A stretch of 51,107 nt of DNA, from contig CBDUQS010000003.1 of the NCBI GenBank assembly GCA_965369815.1, forward strand, positions 1 through 51,107, in the 5' to 3' direction. Below, piece after piece: positions 14,674 to 23,612 of the stretch (the first letter of the stretch is position 1; every line of letters starts with the position of its first letter). Origin of the DNA: DAOWGG01 sp965369815. GTDB lineage: Bacteria > Patescibacteriota > Gracilibacteria > UM-FILTER-43-11. The position numbers and the translations under genes are program-made. The notes beneath the pieces were generated by a model. That model worked only from the letters and a program-made list of their open reading frames with translations. It ran no database searches and had not been told where the DNA came from.

Positions 14674-14710
14674 AAAAACTCCATCCCGAGATTTCAGGAT
14701 GGAGTTTTTT
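14674..14710. terminator. Terminator after the LAATG-tailed surface protein
   Basis: A 13-bp stem (14674-14686 with 14697-14709; AAAAACTCCATCC) around a 10-base loop, with T-runs on both strands. It lies 24 bases past the stop at 14734. Confidence 0.8.
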
Positions 14711-14733
14711 AGATTTTCTGATTTAACTTTTCC

Positions 14734-15525
14734 TTATTTTTTTCTTCGAATGGCAATTCCACTCAACATCATTGATCCGATCATTGCAGCCAAAGCAGCG
14801 GATGGACCTGTTGCAGCCAATTCAAATGTTTCTGGGGTTGCTGCCGATGTAACAGTAGGCGTTGATGTTGTTGGTGCCATGTTAAAGGTTGGTACGTCTC
14901 TGTAAGACCGAGGAGATACATAGCTACTTCGAACAATTGGGCTTCGAACAGGTTCTTCAGTAATTTCTTCAACAACAGGCTCTTCAGTTTTTTTTACTTT
15001 ACAAGCTAAATACCAAGGCTTTGCACATTTTTGTTCACGCTCACACCATGCGTATCCTTCTAATCGATTACAACCGAATTCATCAAATTCAATTTTAGTA
15101 TTGGTTGTTACTGGTGCACTTGTTGTTGTGGTTGTAGTAGGAGCTTCTCCGGTTGCTGTAAGCATTTGTTCTTCAGTTTGAAAATATTGAATATTAAATA
15201 CAGCGGTTTCTCCGGCAATTACTCTTTGTGGATTATCAGAATGAATCACTACATAAGGATATTGATAGGTTTTTCCGTGAGCAACCAATGTGTAATATCC
15301 TTCGTTTAGCTGAAAGGTTTCACCCAAACTCCCATTTCTTATAGTTAGCCCCTTTTCGTTTGGGCCTTGGTGTAAATACCAGGTTCCAGAAAAAGGTTGA
15401 TTGTCTTGGTCATAAACATTGACCTGCATTTTTCCTGTACTGCTTTGTGCATGAGATAATCCAAAGGGGAGAATCGCTAAAACACATAAAGATAGGAAAA
15501 TATTTTTGATTAATTTCATATTCAT
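14734..15525 (-). CDS. Secreted surface protein with LAATG-type C-terminal anchor
   Basis: The 263-residue protein has a signal peptide (cleavage likely after SHA at 24-26), a beta-rich domain with MQVNVYDQDNQPFSGTWYLH, a Thr-rich linker (TTTTTTSAPVTTNT), and a Cys motif GCNRLEGYAWCEREQKC followed by AKPWYLAC. That Cys motif is of the GYxWCexxxKCxxxW type seen in many CPR secreted proteins. A Pro/Ser-rich stretch leads to ELAATGP, a hydrophobic helix and a RRKK tail. This order (LxxTG-like, helix, basic tail) is that of a sorting signal, though the second residue is Ala, not Pro. No sortase gene is in the window. Its own promoter and terminator make it monocistronic. Confidence 0.75.
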   Translation of the reverse strand: MNMKLIKNIFLSLCVLAILPFGLSHAQSSTGKMQVNVYDQDNQPFSGTWYLHQGPNEKGLTIRNGSLGETFQLNEGYYTLVAHGKTYQYPYVVIHSDNPQRVIAGETAVFNIQYFQTEEQMLTATGEAPTTTTTTSAPVTTNTKIEFDEFGCNRLEGYAWCEREQKCAKPWYLACKVKKTEEPVVEEITEEPVRSPIVRSSYVSPRSYRDVPTFNMAPTTSTPTVTSAATPETFELAATGPSAALAAMIGSMMLSGIAIRRKK

Positions 15526-15549
15526 TATTAAATGGAATAAAAGGTGTCG

Positions 15550-15578
15550 ATTATCTTACTTATTTCTTCTTTTGTCAA
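15550..15578 (-). promoter_or_regulatory. Promoter of the LAATG-tailed surface protein
   Basis: TTGACA (15578-15573), 17-base spacer, GATAAT (15555-15550), 24 bases before the ATG at 15525. Confidence 0.7.
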
Positions 15579-15658
15579 TCTTTTTATTTATTCTACTATT
15601 TTTAATGCCGTTTCCCCTTGTGTTGTGCTAAAATAATCAAGCTCTAAAACTCAATTCT

Positions 15659-18600
15659 ATGAAGCATCGATTTAAAAAATTCTTTAAGAAGTTTATAAAG
15701 CTCACTCACTCCAATAAGGTCCGCTTTGGTAGTCTTGGGGTCGTTTCTTTGGCTTTACTCCTTTTCGGTTACTCTTTGATCTCTCTTCCTGCTATTGAGG
15801 ATGGCTATTTCCCGGATGAGGTAAGAAAAGTTTCTTTTAATGCCCCCTTAACTCTGCATTTCAATCATCCGATGAGTCAATCGAGTGTCGAAGATCACTT
15901 TTCAATTCAACCTCCTCTTGCGGGTCAGTTCAACTGGATTGATAGCAAGACACTTGAATACACCCCTGATGAGCCGCTTAAAATTGATGATGATTATGTG
16001 ATTTCGATCGCTTCCAATGCGAAGAGTCTTTATGGAAAATCAATTGGTGTGGATTATCGACTTCATTTTTTAATATCGGGGCCGCCACGTATTAAATTTA
16101 TTTCTCCTTATCTTGATCCTTATCAGCCTGAAGAGATGGATTCTGATGAAGATGTTGATGAGGAATCCGGATTTGTCGAAGGAGTGGGTGCCCCTACTTC
16201 CGATATTCTGATTATTCCACCTGATCAAGCAGTGACAGTGGTGTTTGATCGTCCGATTCGGGCGCTGACCACAATCGACAACATTGGTTTTAATGAAGAG
16301 TTTCCTGAGCTTCAAATTGATCCACCTGTGAAAGGAAGTTATCGGTGGATTGGCACAACTGCTTTTCAGTTCACTCCTGAAAAATGGACAATGGGAACCA
16401 CTTATACTCTTAAACTTCCAAGTGGTATTCCAGCTTTAGATGGTGGTGTGACGGATGAGGAGCGCGTGTGGCGCTTAGCAACGGAGTCTCCTAAAATTCA
16501 GCAAACAACTCCTTTTCAAAGCGATGATGTGGTTTTAGTTGATCAGGCGATTACCCTTCGATTTAATCAAGTAATGGATCTTGATTTTGTTCGACCGGGA
16601 GATAATGTTCTTTTATATCCTTCAAACGATAAAGATGCGGATCAGAATGTTCGTGAAGATGGATTTTTTAATACGGAGGTGGTTTATGGCAAGAATCCTG
16701 AAGGGAAAGTGGATCGAAGTTATTTAGTGTTTAAGCCAGAGTTTCCTTATCAATATAATCAGGATTACCGATTGGTGGTTAAAGCGAGTCTTCCTGGAGG
16801 GGCTCATCAATTAGAAGTGGGATACGGAGATCGTTTTATGGAAGAAGATTTTGAGCTTAAATTTAAAACTATTTCAAAGCCTGGCATTGTTAGCTCTTTA
16901 CCGAAAACGGGTGAAAAAAATCACGAAGATCGATTTGTTGAAATTACATTTGCATCGCCTGTTACTTCCGAAATGGTTGCAGAACATATTACTATTGAGC
17001 CTGCTATTGAGGCAGAGCCTCGAGTTTCGATGATGAAGCAAGGGCGTGTGGCGCGTATTCATTATAACCTTGAGCCCAGTACTTATTATAACTTCCGATT
17101 CCGAGGGCCGTTTGAAGATGCGGTTGGAAATGAGGGAGAAGGAGGGGTTTATATTTCCTTTAAAACCACTCCTCTTAAGCCTTATATGAGACTTCTTTCT
17201 TCAGGGTCTTTTGGAATGTTTACTGAAGGATTGGATCCAGTTTATCCAATTAAAACGGTGAATGTTAACGAGCTTAAAATGAGCTTGTGTCGTGTTAGTG
17301 AAAAAGAATTTTTTAGTGTTAGCAAGCATTACAATTGGTATGCCTATCGTTGTCCGAATCCAATGCGTAAAACCATTGAACTCAATACGACGCTAAATAA
17401 AACTCATCTTCGAGATCTCAATTTACCTCAGCTTTTTGATACCGAGTTTGAACCGGGGATTTACTTTTTTGAATTCAATTCAGATGACTACTTAGATTAT
17501 AACAAAAAGCCACGACGTTTTTATCAGACATTCTTTATTAGTAAAACTCATTTGGCTCTTAAAAAATCTGATCAGGATTTGTTGGTATGGGCGACGGATT
17601 TAAAAACAGGTGAGCCTGTTCCACGAATGGAGCTTAGTATTCGTTCCAATGGCGGAGAAGAGCTTCAGCGTGGGGTGACCGATGGGAATGGTCTTTATAA
17701 AATCACGAAGCATTTTGAAGACCCTGTTTACGTGGTTGGAACTAAAAAAATAGGTGGTGAAAATCGTTGGTCATTGGTGGGTGCTAATTGGGCGAATGGA
17801 ATTGAATCGTGGCGATTTGGATTGCGTGGGGAACGGGTGGATTTCGATGAACCGCGTGCTTACTTATATACCGATCGACCACTTTATAAACCAGGTGATG
17901 AACTTTTTTATAAAGGTTTTTACCGCGTTGATCGTGATGCGGATTTGAGCTTTAGTAAAGATCGAAAGGTTCGTCTTACGCTTCAAGATTCTGAATATAA
18001 TGAAGTGGCTACTAAAGATGTCTCTTTGCTTCCGGATGGATCATTCAATGGAGCTTTTGCTTTGAGTGATAAGGTTTCTTTGGGGCGGTACAGCCTTTAT
18101 GTTCAGCGAATCACCGAAGACTATGCGGAGCGTTTTTATCATCATTTTTATGTTGAAGAATACAAAAAGCCTAAGTTTAAAGTTGAGGTTCTTGGCTCTG
18201 ATTTAGATTATCGTTTGGGTGAAGATATTTCTGCTGATGTTCAGGCAAATTATTATTTTGGAGGAGCAATTAATAACGGAGAAGTCCATTGGAAAGTGAT
18301 GCGTGAGCCTTATTATTTTGATGCCTATAAAGGAAAGGATTATTATTCTTTTGCTGCTTGGACTGGCTTTGATTGCTATTGGGGTTACTGCCCATCTAGG
18401 CAGGAAGTGATTCTTTCTGGGGATGATCAATTGGATAGCGAAGGGCGATTGCATCTCGATATTCCAACCGATCAAGACCTTGAATCGGATTCGGAAAAAG
18501 ATCCGCAAAGTTATATTTATACGTTGACTGCTGAGGTTCAGAATCAAGATAGAGAAGTGGTGGTGAAGCGCGAGAGTTTTATTGTCCATCAAGGTTCTTA

Positions 18601-21600
18601 TTATATTGGCTTGAGCCCTAAACAATATTTGGTGCAACCGGGTGATCCGCTTCGTATGAAGGTGATCAGTGTTGATTCTTCTGGTGAAGTGGTAACGGGC
18701 AAAAAAGTGATGCTTGAACTCCTTCGGGAAGAGTGGAATACGGTTAAAAAACAGGGGGTTGATGGTGCGTTTTACGACGAAAGTGTTCGTGAATTTATTT
18801 CTATTAAAAAACGTGGGCTCACCACAGGTTCTGAGCCAGTTGATGTGAATTTCAATCTTGATTCCGACGTTCAGGGAGGGCGTTATGTCGTTCGAGCAAC
18901 GGGAGGGGATGGTTCTAATACTATTTTTTCTGAGACAAGTTTTTACATCACTTCTAACTTATGGACGAGCTGGGGGTCTTCTAATAATAACCGTATGGAA
19001 CTGATCGCGGATCAGCCAGAATACTTTGTGGGTGGTAAAGCTCGTGTGATGATTCAGTCTCCTTTTGGAACCACTGAAGAGCCTGTGAAGGCGCTGATTG
19101 CTTATGAGCGTGGAAGCATTCAACATTATGAAGTGATTGATGTGACCTCTAACTCTCAGGTGATCGAAGTGCCGATTGATGATTCGATGGCGCCGAATAT
19201 TTATGTAACCGCATTGGTGATGAAAGGGGCTGGAGCTCAGTTTGATCAGTTTTTGAATACTCAAAACAAAGATCGTTTAATTGCTGAGAAGGTGGCCTTT
19301 GAGTCAGAAATTGATGAACTTAAATTAGGTATCGAAACTTTGAATGAAGAAGGGGATTCGAATCGTAATCAAATTTTAATTTCCAAAAAGGAGCGTGAGA
19401 TCGCTTCGCTTGAAGAAGGGCTTTTGGAAGTTGCTGATTCATTGTCTGAATTAAAAAGTGCGGAAGGTGAATCGCTTGATTTCAATTTAATTAAACCTGA
19501 TTTCCGTTATGGAATTGTGAATTTGATGGTGAATAAGCGTGAGCATGAAATTGCAGTGGAATTGAAATCTAGCCAAGAAAGTTATCAAGTAGGAGAAACG
19601 GTGAGTATCGAAATTCACACCAAGGATTATCAGAATCGTCCGATCCCTGCTGTGGTTTCTTTGGCTGTGGTAGATGAAAGCTTATTGGCGCTGAAAGCAA
19701 ACACGAAAGTAAGTCCTCTGGATTACTTTTTTGCCAATCGAGCCCTTCAGGTTAAAACGTCTACCAATCTTTCGTTGCACGTCGATCGTGTGAATGTGGC
19801 GTCTCAAAAAGGAGCTAAAGGAGGCGGTGGTGCAGGAGATGCAGAAGGAGTTGATAAGAAGCGAGGGGAATTTAAAGATACCGCTTATTTTAATCCGCTT
19901 ATCGAAACCGATGAAGGCGGGTATGCCAAGATTGAATTTGATCCGCCGGACAATTTAACCAGCTGGGAAATGTGGGCGGTGGCGAGTAGTGGCGAGGATC
20001 AATTCGGAATGGCGAAAAAAGATTTTATTGTTCGAAAGCCTGTGTCTCTTAGTTCAATTCTTCCACGTTTTGTAGTGAGTGGAGATAGGCTTACCGTTGG
20101 CACCTTGGTTCACAATCAGACGGATGAATCGGTTGAAACAAAGGTTGAATTGCTTGTGGAAGGTTTGACGATTAAAGGGAATTCCAAAAAGAGCGTTATG
20201 GTTCCTGCGGGAACTAGTGAGCGCGTGGATTGGAATGTGATTGTCGATTCAGTTTCCCGTGATTCTGTAATTTCGGTTGAATTTAATTCTCCGCAAGATG
20301 TATTGGTTGAATCACTTCCTGTCAAAACATTTGCTTTCCCAGAGGTGGTGGCCGTGAGTGGAACCGTTGATAAGGTTCACACGGAAAAAGTGCGCCTTCC
20401 TTCTTCTATTGTTCCCGATATGGGAGATCTTTTTGTGAGCACGGGTGGCAGTTTGCTTACTCAGTTCATTCAACAATTCCAGGGTTTGAAAGACTACCCT
20501 TATGGATGTGCGGAGCAGATCACCAGTCAGATTCTCCCATCACTTATTGTTGAGCGTCAGGCGATGGTTTATGAAGCAGCAGATCTTTACACTTTGTTAG
20601 ATGTTGATTCTACACAGAATCGTTTGATTATTGAGGACACCTTACAAAAGGTTTCTAAATTCCAACGTTTTGATGGAGGTTATGGCTATTGGGAAGGAGC
20701 GAATCGAAGTAATACTTTGTTGAGTGCTTATATTGTTTACGCTCAGCATTTGGCAGGGCAAATCGACTTCTTGGTGGATGCGACTCAAATCAGCCGATCC
20801 CAGCAGTATCTATGGAAGCGTTTGAATGACATTAGCCCACGAACCCGATTGCGTTTAGACGAGCGTGCGTTTGTGCTTTGGGTACTTAGTGAAATAGGGC
20901 AAGGAGATACGGGTATGACCGTTTCTTTGTATGAGCAGCGTGATGACTTAAGACTTTATTCTCGCGCGTTGATGCTGATGACCCTTCAGAATTTATATAA
21001 CAATGGACAGAAGAGTGTTTACACTTTTAGGGAGAAATTAAAATCTGAAATTGTTTCTGAACAAATTGTGGATGATCGTTCGATTCACTTTGAAGAAAAC
21101 GCTCACAATTGGTGGGATATGAATACGAATTTCCGTACCACTTCAATGGTGTTGATGGCGCTCAATCGTGATAATCCTGATAATCCAATTCTTTCGGATA
21201 TTGTTACTCATTTAAGCCTCGCTAAAAAACGAAAAGGAGGACTGATGAATACTCAGGAAACGGCGTGGCTTCTTCTTTCAATGCTTGAATATGCGGAGAG
21301 TCATAACGTGTTGGACGCTGACTTTGAATTTGATGTTCGTGTGAATCGCAGTAAGGTTTTTGAAGGACTGATCGACGCCGATAATTTAACGGAAGTGTTT
21401 GATGTAACGATTCCCATTGCCTCGATGAATATTGGTGATGATTTGAATGAGATCACGTTCCAAAAAGACGGAAAAGGTGAAATGATTTTTGATATGGAAC
21501 TTAAATATTACTTGCCGAACGAAGTGATTCCACCGCTTGAAAAAGGTTTCCATATCACTCGTCAATATTTTGATTTTGGTGATGAGGAATCTCGAATTGC

Positions 21601-22039
21601 TAAAGGATTTAAATCGGGTGAACTTTACCGTGGACAGCTCGATATCATTGTTCCAGAAGATATGTATCAAGTAGTGGTCGAGGAACGTTTGCCTGGTGGT
21701 TTTGAAGCGATTAATTTCAATTTAGACAATGTGGATCAAGAGCTTCAGCAACAAATGCAGGAGGAGTATTATGATTCCAATCAGGAAGAAGCCGAGGACG
21801 GGCCTAGTTACCGTTACTGGCATTACAATCCGCTTTGGCGTTTCAATCATAAAGAAATGCGTGATGATCGCGTGCTTCTATTTGCCGATTACTTACCGAA
21901 AGGAGTTTATACCTACAACTTCTTGGTTCGCGCGGGTCTTCCAGGTACTTATAACCATCTACCGGCGTCTGCTTATCAAATGTACTTCCCTGAAGTGTTT
22001 GGGCGAACGGGTGGTGAGTTTATTGTTATTAAAGAATAA
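15659..22039 (+). CDS. Membrane-anchored alpha-2-macroglobulin family protein, 2126 aa
   Basis: A giant protease-trapping protein. A basic N-terminus and one transmembrane helix (about 22-44) anchor it; no lipobox is seen, unlike the E. coli protein. Four Ig-like (Big_5-type) repeats fill about residues 55-500 (VSFNAPLTLHFN, AVTVVFDRPI, ITLRFNQVM, FVEITFASPV). The MG2-type signature YLYTDRPLYKPGDELFYKGF is at 735-754. A coiled-coil insert at about 1204-1270 and a Gly-rich bait-like stretch (GAKGGGGAGDAEG) near 1387 precede the A2M domain (DTAYFNP, DNLTSWEMWAVASS). The thioester motif GCAEQ is intact with C1617 and Q1620, followed by an alpha/alpha barrel region. At 2126 residues it is longer than the usual 1600-1800. 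No pbpC is adjacent. A TGCTAAAAT extended -10 lies 25 bases upstream. Confidence 0.92.
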   Translation: MKHRFKKFFKKFIKLTHSNKVRFGSLGVVSLALLLFGYSLISLPAIEDGYFPDEVRKVSFNAPLTLHFNHPMSQSSVEDHFSIQPPLAGQFNWIDSKTLEYTPDEPLKIDDDYVISIASNAKSLYGKSIGVDYRLHFLISGPPRIKFISPYLDPYQPEEMDSDEDVDEESGFVEGVGAPTSDILIIPPDQAVTVVFDRPIRALTTIDNIGFNEEFPELQIDPPVKGSYRWIGTTAFQFTPEKWTMGTTYTLKLPSGIPALDGGVTDEERVWRLATESPKIQQTTPFQSDDVVLVDQAITLRFNQVMDLDFVRPGDNVLLYPSNDKDADQNVREDGFFNTEVVYGKNPEGKVDRSYLVFKPEFPYQYNQDYRLVVKASLPGGAHQLEVGYGDRFMEEDFELKFKTISKPGIVSSLPKTGEKNHEDRFVEITFASPVTSEMVAEHITIEPAIEAEPRVSMMKQGRVARIHYNLEPSTYYNFRFRGPFEDAVGNEGEGGVYISFKTTPLKPYMRLLSSGSFGMFTEGLDPVYPIKTVNVNELKMSLCRVSEKEFFSVSKHYNWYAYRCPNPMRKTIELNTTLNKTHLRDLNLPQLFDTEFEPGIYFFEFNSDDYLDYNKKPRRFYQTFFISKTHLALKKSDQDLLVWATDLKTGEPVPRMELSIRSNGGEELQRGVTDGNGLYKITKHFEDPVYVVGTKKIGGENRWSLVGANWANGIESWRFGLRGERVDFDEPRAYLYTDRPLYKPGDELFYKGFYRVDRDADLSFSKDRKVRLTLQDSEYNEVATKDVSLLPDGSFNGAFALSDKVSLGRYSLYVQRITEDYAERFYHHFYVEEYKKPKFKVEVLGSDLDYRLGEDISADVQANYYFGGAINNGEVHWKVMREPYYFDAYKGKDYYSFAAWTGFDCYWGYCPSRQEVILSGDDQLDSEGRLHLDIPTDQDLESDSEKDPQSYIYTLTAEVQNQDREVVVKRESFIVHQGSYYIGLSPKQYLVQPGDPLRMKVISVDSSGEVVTGKKVMLELLREEWNTVKKQGVDGAFYDESVREFISIKKRGLTTGSEPVDVNFNLDSDVQGGRYVVRATGGDGSNTIFSETSFYITSNLWTSWGSSNNNRMELIADQPEYFVGGKARVMIQSPFGTTEEPVKALIAYERGSIQHYEVIDVTSNSQVIEVPIDDSMAPNIYVTALVMKGAGAQFDQFLNTQNKDRLIAEKVAFESEIDELKLGIETLNEEGDSNRNQILISKKEREIASLEEGLLEVADSLSELKSAEGESLDFNLIKPDFRYGIVNLMVNKREHEIAVELKSSQESYQVGETVSIEIHTKDYQNRPIPAVVSLAVVDESLLALKANTKVSPLDYFFANRALQVKTSTNLSLHVDRVNVASQKGAKGGGGAGDAEGVDKKRGEFKDTAYFNPLIETDEGGYAKIEFDPPDNLTSWEMWAVASSGEDQFGMAKKDFIVRKPVSLSSILPRFVVSGDRLTVGTLVHNQTDESVETKVELLVEGLTIKGNSKKSVMVPAGTSERVDWNVIVDSVSRDSVISVEFNSPQDVLVESLPVKTFAFPEVVAVSGTVDKVHTEKVRLPSSIVPDMGDLFVSTGGSLLTQFIQQFQGLKDYPYGCAEQITSQILPSLIVERQAMVYEAADLYTLLDVDSTQNRLIIEDTLQKVSKFQRFDGGYGYWEGANRSNTLLSAYIVYAQHLAGQIDFLVDATQISRSQQYLWKRLNDISPRTRLRLDERAFVLWVLSEIGQGDTGMTVSLYEQRDDLRLYSRALMLMTLQNLYNNGQKSVYTFREKLKSEIVSEQIVDDRSIHFEENAHNWWDMNTNFRTTSMVLMALNRDNPDNPILSDIVTHLSLAKKRKGGLMNTQETAWLLLSMLEYAESHNVLDADFEFDVRVNRSKVFEGLIDADNLTEVFDVTIPIASMNIGDDLNEITFQKDGKGEMIFDMELKYYLPNEVIPPLEKGFHITRQYFDFGDEESRIAKGFKSGELYRGQLDIIVPEDMYQVVVEERLPGGFEAINFNLDNVDQELQQQMQEEYYDSNQEEAEDGPSYRYWHYNPLWRFNHKEMRDDRVLLFADYLPKGVYTYNFLVRAGLPGTYNHLPASAYQMYFPEVFGRTGGEFIVIKE

Positions 22040-22047
22040 TTTATTTT

Positions 22048-22084
22048 AATTACCAATTAGTAATTAGTAATTAATAATTAATAA
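22048..22084. repeat. AT-rich intergenic repeat (AATTACCAATTA family), copy 2
   Basis: AATTACCAATTA (22048-22059) followed by TAGTAATTAGTAATTAATAA-type units, filling the gap between the macroglobulin and DAHP synthase genes. It shares the unit with the pyrD-pyrK gap. Confidence 0.55.
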
Positions 22085-22085
22085 T

Positions 22086-23126
22086 ATGAGTCGCATTGAA
22101 AATTTACGCATTAGTAAGTCAACAAAATTAATTTCACCTAGTGAGATTCGTTTGCAAATTCCTATTTCCGATACGTCTGTGCAGACGATTAATCAAGGGC
22201 GTCAGGATTTTGATAATATATTGGAAGGGGTGGATGGTCGCTTTGTTGTTGTTGTGGGGCCGTGTTCTATTCATGATCCGAAAGCGGCTTTGGAATATAC
22301 CGACAAGCTAAATAGACTTCGACAGGAATTGGGTGATAAATTATTTATTGTGATGCGAACTTATTTTGAAAAGCCGCGTACCATGGTTGGGTGGAAGGGT
22401 TTGATCAACGATCCTGATTTGGATGGAACCAATGAATTAGAGGAGGGGCTTAAGATCGCTCGTCGTTTACTTCTCGACATTACCGAAATAGGAATGCCAG
22501 TGGCGACGGAGCTTTTGGATCCGATTATTGCGGCGTATATTGGAGAACTGGTTTCGTGGGTGGCTATTGGAGCCCGCACAACTGAATCTCAGGCTCATCG
22601 CCAGATGGCTAGTGGGCTTTCGGCGCCTGTTGGATTTAAAAACAATAGCGATGGTAATTTAGATGTTGCCGTGAATGCGATGGGATCAGCCAAGAGCTCA
22701 CATAGCTTTTTGGGTGTGAATAATGATGGAGATTGCTGTGTGGTTGAAACCAAGGGTAATACCAGTACTCACATTGTTTTACGAGGGGGTAATGGTCGAT
22801 CGAATTATCATTCGGAAGATATTGAAAAATGTGAAAAGAAACTTGAGGCGAAAGGATTTGTTCCTAAAATTATGATTGATTGCAGTCATGAAAATTCAGG
22901 TAAGAATCATGAGAAACAAAATGAGGTGATTAAAGATGTGATTGCTCAAAAAAAATCTGGGAATCAATCTATTTTTGGCGTGATGCTTGAAAGTAATTTG
23001 TTTGAAGGAAAGCAAGGTACTCCAGATGATCTAAGCGACTTAAAATATGGTGTTTCGATTACTGATGCTTGCATTGGGTGGAACGAAACAGAGAAGCTTT
23101 TGAGATATTTGTATGAGGCGGTTTAA
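22086..23126 (+). CDS. 3-deoxy-7-phosphoheptulonate (DAHP) synthase, class I
   Basis: Condenses phosphoenolpyruvate with erythrose 4-phosphate, the first step of the shikimate pathway. The 346-residue length and motifs fit the AroF/G/H type: VVVVGPCSIHDPKAALEY near 52-69, MRTYFEKPRTMVGWKGLIND, WVAIGARTTESQAHRQMASG, PVGFKNNSDG, and the metal-binding CSHENSGK. The N-terminal helical extension that forms the regulatory region in enterobacterial isozymes is present (residues 1-45), but which amino acid inhibits it cannot be read. It stands 46 bases after the macroglobulin gene with only a repeat between. No other aro gene is here. Confidence 0.94.
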   Translation: MSRIENLRISKSTKLISPSEIRLQIPISDTSVQTINQGRQDFDNILEGVDGRFVVVVGPCSIHDPKAALEYTDKLNRLRQELGDKLFIVMRTYFEKPRTMVGWKGLINDPDLDGTNELEEGLKIARRLLLDITEIGMPVATELLDPIIAAYIGELVSWVAIGARTTESQAHRQMASGLSAPVGFKNNSDGNLDVAVNAMGSAKSSHSFLGVNNDGDCCVVETKGNTSTHIVLRGGNGRSNYHSEDIEKCEKKLEAKGFVPKIMIDCSHENSGKNHEKQNEVIKDVIAQKKSGNQSIFGVMLESNLFEGKQGTPDDLSDLKYGVSITDACIGWNETEKLLRYLYEAV

Positions 23127-23130
23127 TTAT

Positions 23131-23193
23131 TGTCATTCCCTTGTAGAAGGGAATCTATATTAGAATCAGATTCCCGCCTTCGCGGGAATGACA
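23131..23193. repeat. REP-like palindromic element, full copy
   Basis: Outer arms TGTCATTCCC (23131-23140) and GGGAATGACA (23184-23193) enclose two hairpins, ATTCCC-TTGTAGAA-GGGAAT and ATTCCCGC-CTTC-GCGGGAAT. It sits directly after the DAHP synthase stop. A partial copy is at 23843-23866. Confidence 0.8.
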
Positions 23194-23233
23194 AATGGGT
23201 TTTTTTGTTTTTCAGAGGTAAATCAAAAAACTC

Positions 23234-23262
23234 TTGCATTCAGTATGTATGGAATGTATAGT
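23234..23262 (+). promoter_or_regulatory. Promoter and clustered TACAT/ATGTA sites before the AbrB-like gene
   Basis: TTGCAT (23234-23239), 17-base spacer, TATAGT (23257-23262). Five ATGTA/TACAT half-sites lie between about 23242 and 23314, overlapping the promoter and the start codon, which suggests autoregulation. Confidence 0.5.
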
Positions 23263-23302
23263 AATTCACGTAATGCAGTTTTTCATACATTTATAGTGAT
23301 AC

Positions 23303-23530
23303 ATGATAAACATACTTAAGGAATTCGGGCGTGGACAGGTTACTCTCCCTAAGAAATGGCGAGAGCGTTTTAATACGAATGTTTATATCGCAAAAGAGAC
23401 GTCTCAAGGGCTTTTGATTGTTCCTTTTACCGATGAATCCGTTCAGGTTGATGAACAAAAGTTGCAAGAAGAGACGAGTACCAAACCATCATCAGGTTTT
23501 TTTAAGAGGAAGACGATTGGAGGAGAATAA
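23303..23530 (+). CDS. AbrB/MazE-like (SpoVT-AbrB domain) DNA-binding protein
   Basis: A 75-residue protein whose first 45 residues form a swapped-hairpin AbrB domain: EFGRGQVTLPKKWRERF at 7-23 followed by the strand GLLIVPF. The C-terminal 30 residues are polar, with a basic FFKRK tail. Many such proteins are antitoxins, but no toxin gene follows; the next 385 bases are non-coding. An orphan transcription regulator acting on its own promoter is as likely. The start is the ATG at 23303, which lies among repeated TACAT motifs. Confidence 0.8.
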   Translation: MINILKEFGRGQVTLPKKWRERFNTNVYIAKETSQGLLIVPFTDESVQVDEQKLQEETSTKPSSGFFKRKTIGGE

Positions 23531-23560
23531 TTGTTTCAAAACAAAACAAAAACAAAATTC

Positions 23561-23597
23561 AAAGGCTCCCTACTAGATAAATAATGGGGAGTCTTTG
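23561..23597 (+). terminator. Weak terminator after the AbrB-like gene
   Basis: AAAGGCTCCC (23561-23570) pairs fully with GGGAGTCTTT (23587-23596, one G-U) around a 16-base loop. The T-tail is short. Confidence 0.45.
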
Positions 23598-23612
23598 TTA
23601 TAAAAAAATTGT

